A stretch of 64,000 nt of DNA from Flavobacterium piscis. GTDB taxonomy: Bacteria > Bacteroidota > Bacteroidia > Flavobacteriales > Flavobacteriaceae. The position numbers and the translations under genes were made by a program. The number at the start of each line of letters is the position of its first letter. Positions within the stretch are counted from its first letter, which is position 1. Where the stretch lies: positions 62,001 to 126,000 of the forward strand of contig NZ_LVEN01000050.1 in NCBI RefSeq assembly GCF_001686925.1. Reading direction: 5' to 3'. Of the stretch, positions 61,034-64,000 are shown one piece after another. The notes under the pieces were generated by a model, which saw nothing but the letters and a program-made list of their open reading frames with translations, did no database searches and was not told the DNA's origin.

Positions 61034-62299
61034 TTAATTTATGATGTTTATAGAGTTGGCATTTCCTTTTCCTATAACTCTTTGATAACGATCGGTACTT
61101 TCTTTATAATAAACCAATATGGTATACTCATTTTCAGTTTGATAAAAGTTTCCATCTATAGCATTTTCATAATCAATAGCCCCTTTTTTATCGGCAATTG
61201 TATATTGAAAATTGGTAAAACCTTGTTTGATCATTACAGCTTTTTCAAAAACACCTTTTTCGGTATTATAGTCCATTTTGTATTCTGGCGATAAACTATA
61301 ATTGTTAAACATTCCTGTAATATAAATGTCTTTGCTGTTTGATCTGAAAGTTGGAGCCGAAAGTGTAAAATACACCCAGGCATAATCGGCTTCGATTTCG
61401 TTGTTTGAAGCATTGATGTTTTTCACCACAAAATTTCCGTTTACATCCTGATACACGGTATAAATCTGATTGGCTCTTGCCGGATTAGTATATAAGTACG
61501 AATTGTAAATGTCATTATTAGCACCAACTCTTCCTACATTATTGCTTGCTGCACGAATATCTTTATTTTCGAAATATAAAAATTCATTTCCACCCCAGAA
61601 TTGCGTTTCGGTATTGTATTTGTACACCAGCTGATTTCCTATTGTATATTGCGGAGGAACATTTTTAATAGCAGTATCAAAATTGCCATTTTGCAATAAT
61701 AGAATTTTTACATTTTGTGTTGGCGTTTGAAAAACAATGTCGTTTGAAACTATTGCAAAATCTAAGTTTTGTTTGTAATCAATATTGGTTACATCACGGC
61801 TGCGTTTTACCTGTGCCGCTACAGTTGAATGATTTTCGTATAAAATAAATTTTCGGGACAAAACAACTTCTTTGTCTTCATTAAGAATTCTCAGCATATA
61901 ATTTCCTGAAATTCGTAATTGTGTTGTAAACTGATTTGGGAACGAAAGTCGGTAATGTGAATATACCTGAAGCGTATTAAAAGAATTAGAGTAATCCGTA
62001 ATTCTTTGATTATCAAAACCTGTAATATAATCTGTTTTCGGGATATCTGTTGGTTTCCAGTTGTAATCGCAATGTATAATTTCAAAATAATAATTGGCTT
62101 CATTACCAAATAAATCATCAAACTGAAAAGTAAAAGTATCGCCCAACTCAAATATAGGCACTACATTACTGCCGTTTTTAACAAACGAAATAGTTTTTAT
62201 ATTATATGGAGGATCAATCTCGGTTTGTATTCCCTGAGCTGTTGCCGAAGTAAAAATGAAAATAAGAAGAAGATTTCTAAACAAAAATTTTGGCATCAT
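61034..62299 (-). CDS. type IX secretion system plug protein (DUF5103)
   Basis: The start is at the first of two adjacent ATGs (MMPKFLFRNLLLIFIFTSATAQG, 62299), giving a clean signal peptide; the longer open frame to 62377 is unlikely. 421 residues of the DUF5103 family. In F. johnsoniae a protein of this family plugs the periplasmic side of the SprA translocon. Segments include HCDYNWKPTDIPKTDYITGF, YSHYRLSFPNQFTTQLRISGNYMLRI and FEKAVMIKQGFTNFQYTIAD. Periplasmic. It goes with the T9SS substrate at 19759-21942. Confidence 0.9.
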   Translation of the reverse strand: MMPKFLFRNLLLIFIFTSATAQGIQTEIDPPYNIKTISFVKNGSNVVPIFELGDTFTFQFDDLFGNEANYYFEIIHCDYNWKPTDIPKTDYITGFDNQRITDYSNSFNTLQVYSHYRLSFPNQFTTQLRISGNYMLRILNEDKEVVLSRKFILYENHSTVAAQVKRSRDVTNIDYKQNLDFAIVSNDIVFQTPTQNVKILLLQNGNFDTAIKNVPPQYTIGNQLVYKYNTETQFWGGNEFLYFENKDIRAASNNVGRVGANNDIYNSYLYTNPARANQIYTVYQDVNGNFVVKNINASNNEIEADYAWVYFTLSAPTFRSNSKDIYITGMFNNYSLSPEYKMDYNTEKGVFEKAVMIKQGFTNFQYTIADKKGAIDYENAIDGNFYQTENEYTILVYYKESTDRYQRVIGKGNANSINIIN

Positions 62300-62382
62300 A
62301 TTACAATTGTAAGATTGTAAATATAAGAATTTTATATAATGTAATAAGATGCCACTTTTTACTGCTTCAGAAAACAAATTTA

Positions 62383-64000
62383 TTAAGAGCTCAAAATGTA
62401 TTCTAAATTCACTTCGATTTCGTCATTAATATAACTTTCCTCTAAAAGCGAATCAGATAATAACTTTTTGTTTTCCTGTAGTTTGATGATTTTTTCTTCA
62501 ACCGTATTTTTCGAAATAAACCTGATAACATTTACTTTATTCAATTGCCCAATTCGGTGCGCTCGTCCAACTCCCTGCTTTTCAGCAAAAGGATTCCACC
62601 AAGGATCTAAAAACAAAACATAAGAAGCTTTCGTAATATTCAAACCAACGCCACCCGCTTTGAGCGAAATAAAGAATAACAATGGCTTTTCTTTTTCCTG
62701 AAATAGTTTTACCTGTTGTTCTCTTTTACTGGCAGGAGTTTCTCCGGTAATCTCACAAAAGTCTATTTTATTTTCTTTACACCAATCTGTATAAAAATGC
62801 AAATTAGTCACAAACGAACTAAAAATGATCGCTTTTTGTTTCTCTTTTACTAAAGTTTCCAGATAATTAGTAACGGCGTTATATTTTCCAGAATCAATTT
62901 CAGATTCCTGATCCACCATTTTCGGGTGATTACTCAGTTGTCTTAACTTCATCAGCGTATTAATAATACTAATTTTGTCCGGGCTCGATCCGTCTGTTTT
63001 TAGTAAAAAGTTCCGCGCTTTCGATTTTTCTTTTTCATATAATTTTTCCTGTTCAGGATCCATATCGCAATAATAAATCTGCTCCGTTAATTCCGGTAAA
63101 TCTTTCAAGACCTGCTCTTTGGTTCGTCGCAAAATATAAGGCTGAATGAGGTTTTTTAGTTCGGACAAAGTATTTTCGTCCTGCTTTTTCTCAATCGGAA
63201 TTTTAAAATTCTGAGCAAAAAAATCATAACTACCCAAAATATCCGGATTTATAAATTGCATTTGTGACCATAAATCATCTAATGAATTTTCGATAGGAGT
63301 ACCGCTTAAGGCAATTTTATGAGCCGTATTTATTTTAGTAATGGCTTTAAAAATCTTTGAGTTTTTATTTTTAATGTACTGACTTTCGTCTAAAATTAAA
63401 TACCGGAAATTGTATTTTTCTAAAATTGAAATATCACGGTGAACAATGCTGTAGCTGGTAAAAACTAAATCAGTTGATGCTAATCTGCTGGCTAATAATT
63501 TTCGGTCATTGCCTACATATTGCATTTTTGAAAAATGCGGAGTAAATTTTGCCGCTTCATTGTACCAGTTAAAAACCAGTGAAGAAGGTAAAACAATCAA
63601 AGCTTTTAAAGGTTCTCTTTCAATAGTAGTTTCATTTTGAAACAAATCAAAATTCGTGGTTTTAGTCGTAAATCCCAGTTGTTCCTGTACGGCAACAAGA
63701 ACAGCAAGAGTTTGTAATGTCTTACCAAGTCCCATATCATCAGCCAGACAAGCACCTAAATTAGAGTTAAAATGACCCAAAAGCCATTTTACGCCATCGA
63801 TTTGATAAGGTCGTAAAGCTGCTTTTAATAAATCAGAAGATACGTATTCGGCTTTGTGAATGATATCATCTTTGATTTCCGGAATCGCATCCAAAGCGGC
63901 AAAATTGCTTTTACGTAAAAGTAAATTTCCGTTTTCTGTTTTGGCCAACTTGGCCAGCGAACCATATTTACTCAGCCATTCTAACGGAATCAAAAAGTAG
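62383..64000 (-). CDS. SNF2-family helicase, C-terminal part (cut by window edge)
   Basis: The open frame continues to the window edge, so this is the C-terminal ~538 residues of a longer protein. Helicase motifs in order are Q-like ALRPYQIDGVKWLL, Walker A DDMGLGKT, DEAH-box DESQ (motif II, LILDESQYIKNK), SGTPIENSLDDLWS (III), the helicase C segment IIFSSFVTNLHFY, GGVGLNIT (V) and GVGRAHRIGQ (VI). It is a DNA-translocating ATPase of the bacterial SNF2/HepA-like group, probably acting in transcription or DNA repair. No nuclease domain is visible in this part. Confidence 0.92.
   Translation of the reverse strand, partial: YFLIPLEWLSKYGSLAKLAKTENGNLLLRKSNFAALDAIPEIKDDIIHKAEYVSSDLLKAALRPYQIDGVKWLLGHFNSNLGACLADDMGLGKTLQTLAVLVAVQEQLGFTTKTTNFDLFQNETTIEREPLKALIVLPSSLVFNWYNEAAKFTPHFSKMQYVGNDRKLLASRLASTDLVFTSYSIVHRDISILEKYNFRYLILDESQYIKNKNSKIFKAITKINTAHKIALSGTPIENSLDDLWSQMQFINPDILGSYDFFAQNFKIPIEKKQDENTLSELKNLIQPYILRRTKEQVLKDLPELTEQIYYCDMDPEQEKLYEKEKSKARNFLLKTDGSSPDKISIINTLMKLRQLSNHPKMVDQESEIDSGKYNAVTNYLETLVKEKQKAIIFSSFVTNLHFYTDWCKENKIDFCEITGETPASKREQQVKLFQEKEKPLLFFISLKAGGVGLNITKASYVLFLDPWWNPFAEKQGVGRAHRIGQLNKVNVIRFISKNTVEEKIIKLQENKKLLSDSLLEESYINDEIEVNLEYILSS

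Noticed and set aside
62383..64000. Truncated helicase pseudogene
   Set aside because: The frame is open to the window edge, so the missing N-terminus is due to the window, not to a mutation.

Overview
The window reads as a chromosomal segment of a Flavobacterium-like member of the Bacteroidota, close in character to soil and freshwater species such as F. johnsoniae. The evidence is the low G+C content, recognisable Bacteroidota promoters (TTG, about 19-20 nt, TAnnTTTG), a protein with a type IX secretion (T9SS) type B C-terminal sorting domain, a T9SS plug protein (DUF5103 family), energy-transducer-like TonB C-terminal domains, and typical flavobacterial housekeeping genes. I see no phage, insertion sequence with transposase, plasmid, CRISPR array or rRNA. 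Most of the window is ordinary core genome. What stands out is the dense set of non-coding palindromic repeats between genes.

Layout. 1-2.9 kb: clpP, clpX and a YkuD_2-like lipoprotein. 3.1-6.1 kb: a GlxA-type regulator divergent from four small SRPBCC and VOC genes. 6.3-8.7 kb: serB, a 760-bp repeat-rich gap with a MITE-like palindromic element, and a TonB-C protein. 8.8-15.4 kb: GH3 protein, DUF2797 protein, glycosyltransferase 9 and an AsmA-like protein. 15.5-19.7 kb: alpha/beta hydrolase and sppA, divergent from a folK-deoxynucleoside kinase fusion. 19.7-27.2 kb: a C-type lectin T9SS substrate, a TrmH methyltransferase, a DUF1573 protein, mutS, tRNA-Gly and tRNA-Leu, a DUF1508 protein and a tiny heptad-repeat lipoprotein. 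27.5-33 kb: waaA, a DegT aminotransferase, an NTF2-like protein and galE (surface polysaccharide functions), then fabD and a DUF983 protein. 33-36.4 kb: an AraC regulator, yceI and pirin.

36.4-42 kb is a glyoxylate-shunt locus: an ScfR/RamB-type regulator divergent from aceB (malate synthase) and aceA (isocitrate lyase), with a perfect palindrome between the divergent promoters and a 160-bp tandem-repeat array between aceB and aceA. 42-46.5 kb: purT, a DUF6370 protein and a Crp/Fnr regulator, then a U32 peptidase-family protein (RlhA-like). 46.6-54.6 kb: outer-membrane and secreted proteins of unknown function, an aspartate aminotransferase, a fatty acid desaturase, rsmG, an alkaline phosphatase and an unrecognised protein. 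55-58.7 kb: a LytS/LytR-type two-component pair and a secreted CocE/NonD hydrolase. 58.8-64 kb: pruA, apaG, the T9SS plug protein and an SNF2 helicase cut by the window edge.

The best leads are regulatory and structural. One is an identical 16-bp imperfect palindrome at identical spacing in the yceI and pirin promoters. Another is the palindrome in the ScfR-aceB divergent promoter region. The others are the 160-bp array inside the glyoxylate locus, and two long inverted-repeat elements whose arms differ between copies yet remain perfectly self-complementary. I did not find a convincing undescribed defence or biosynthetic system.
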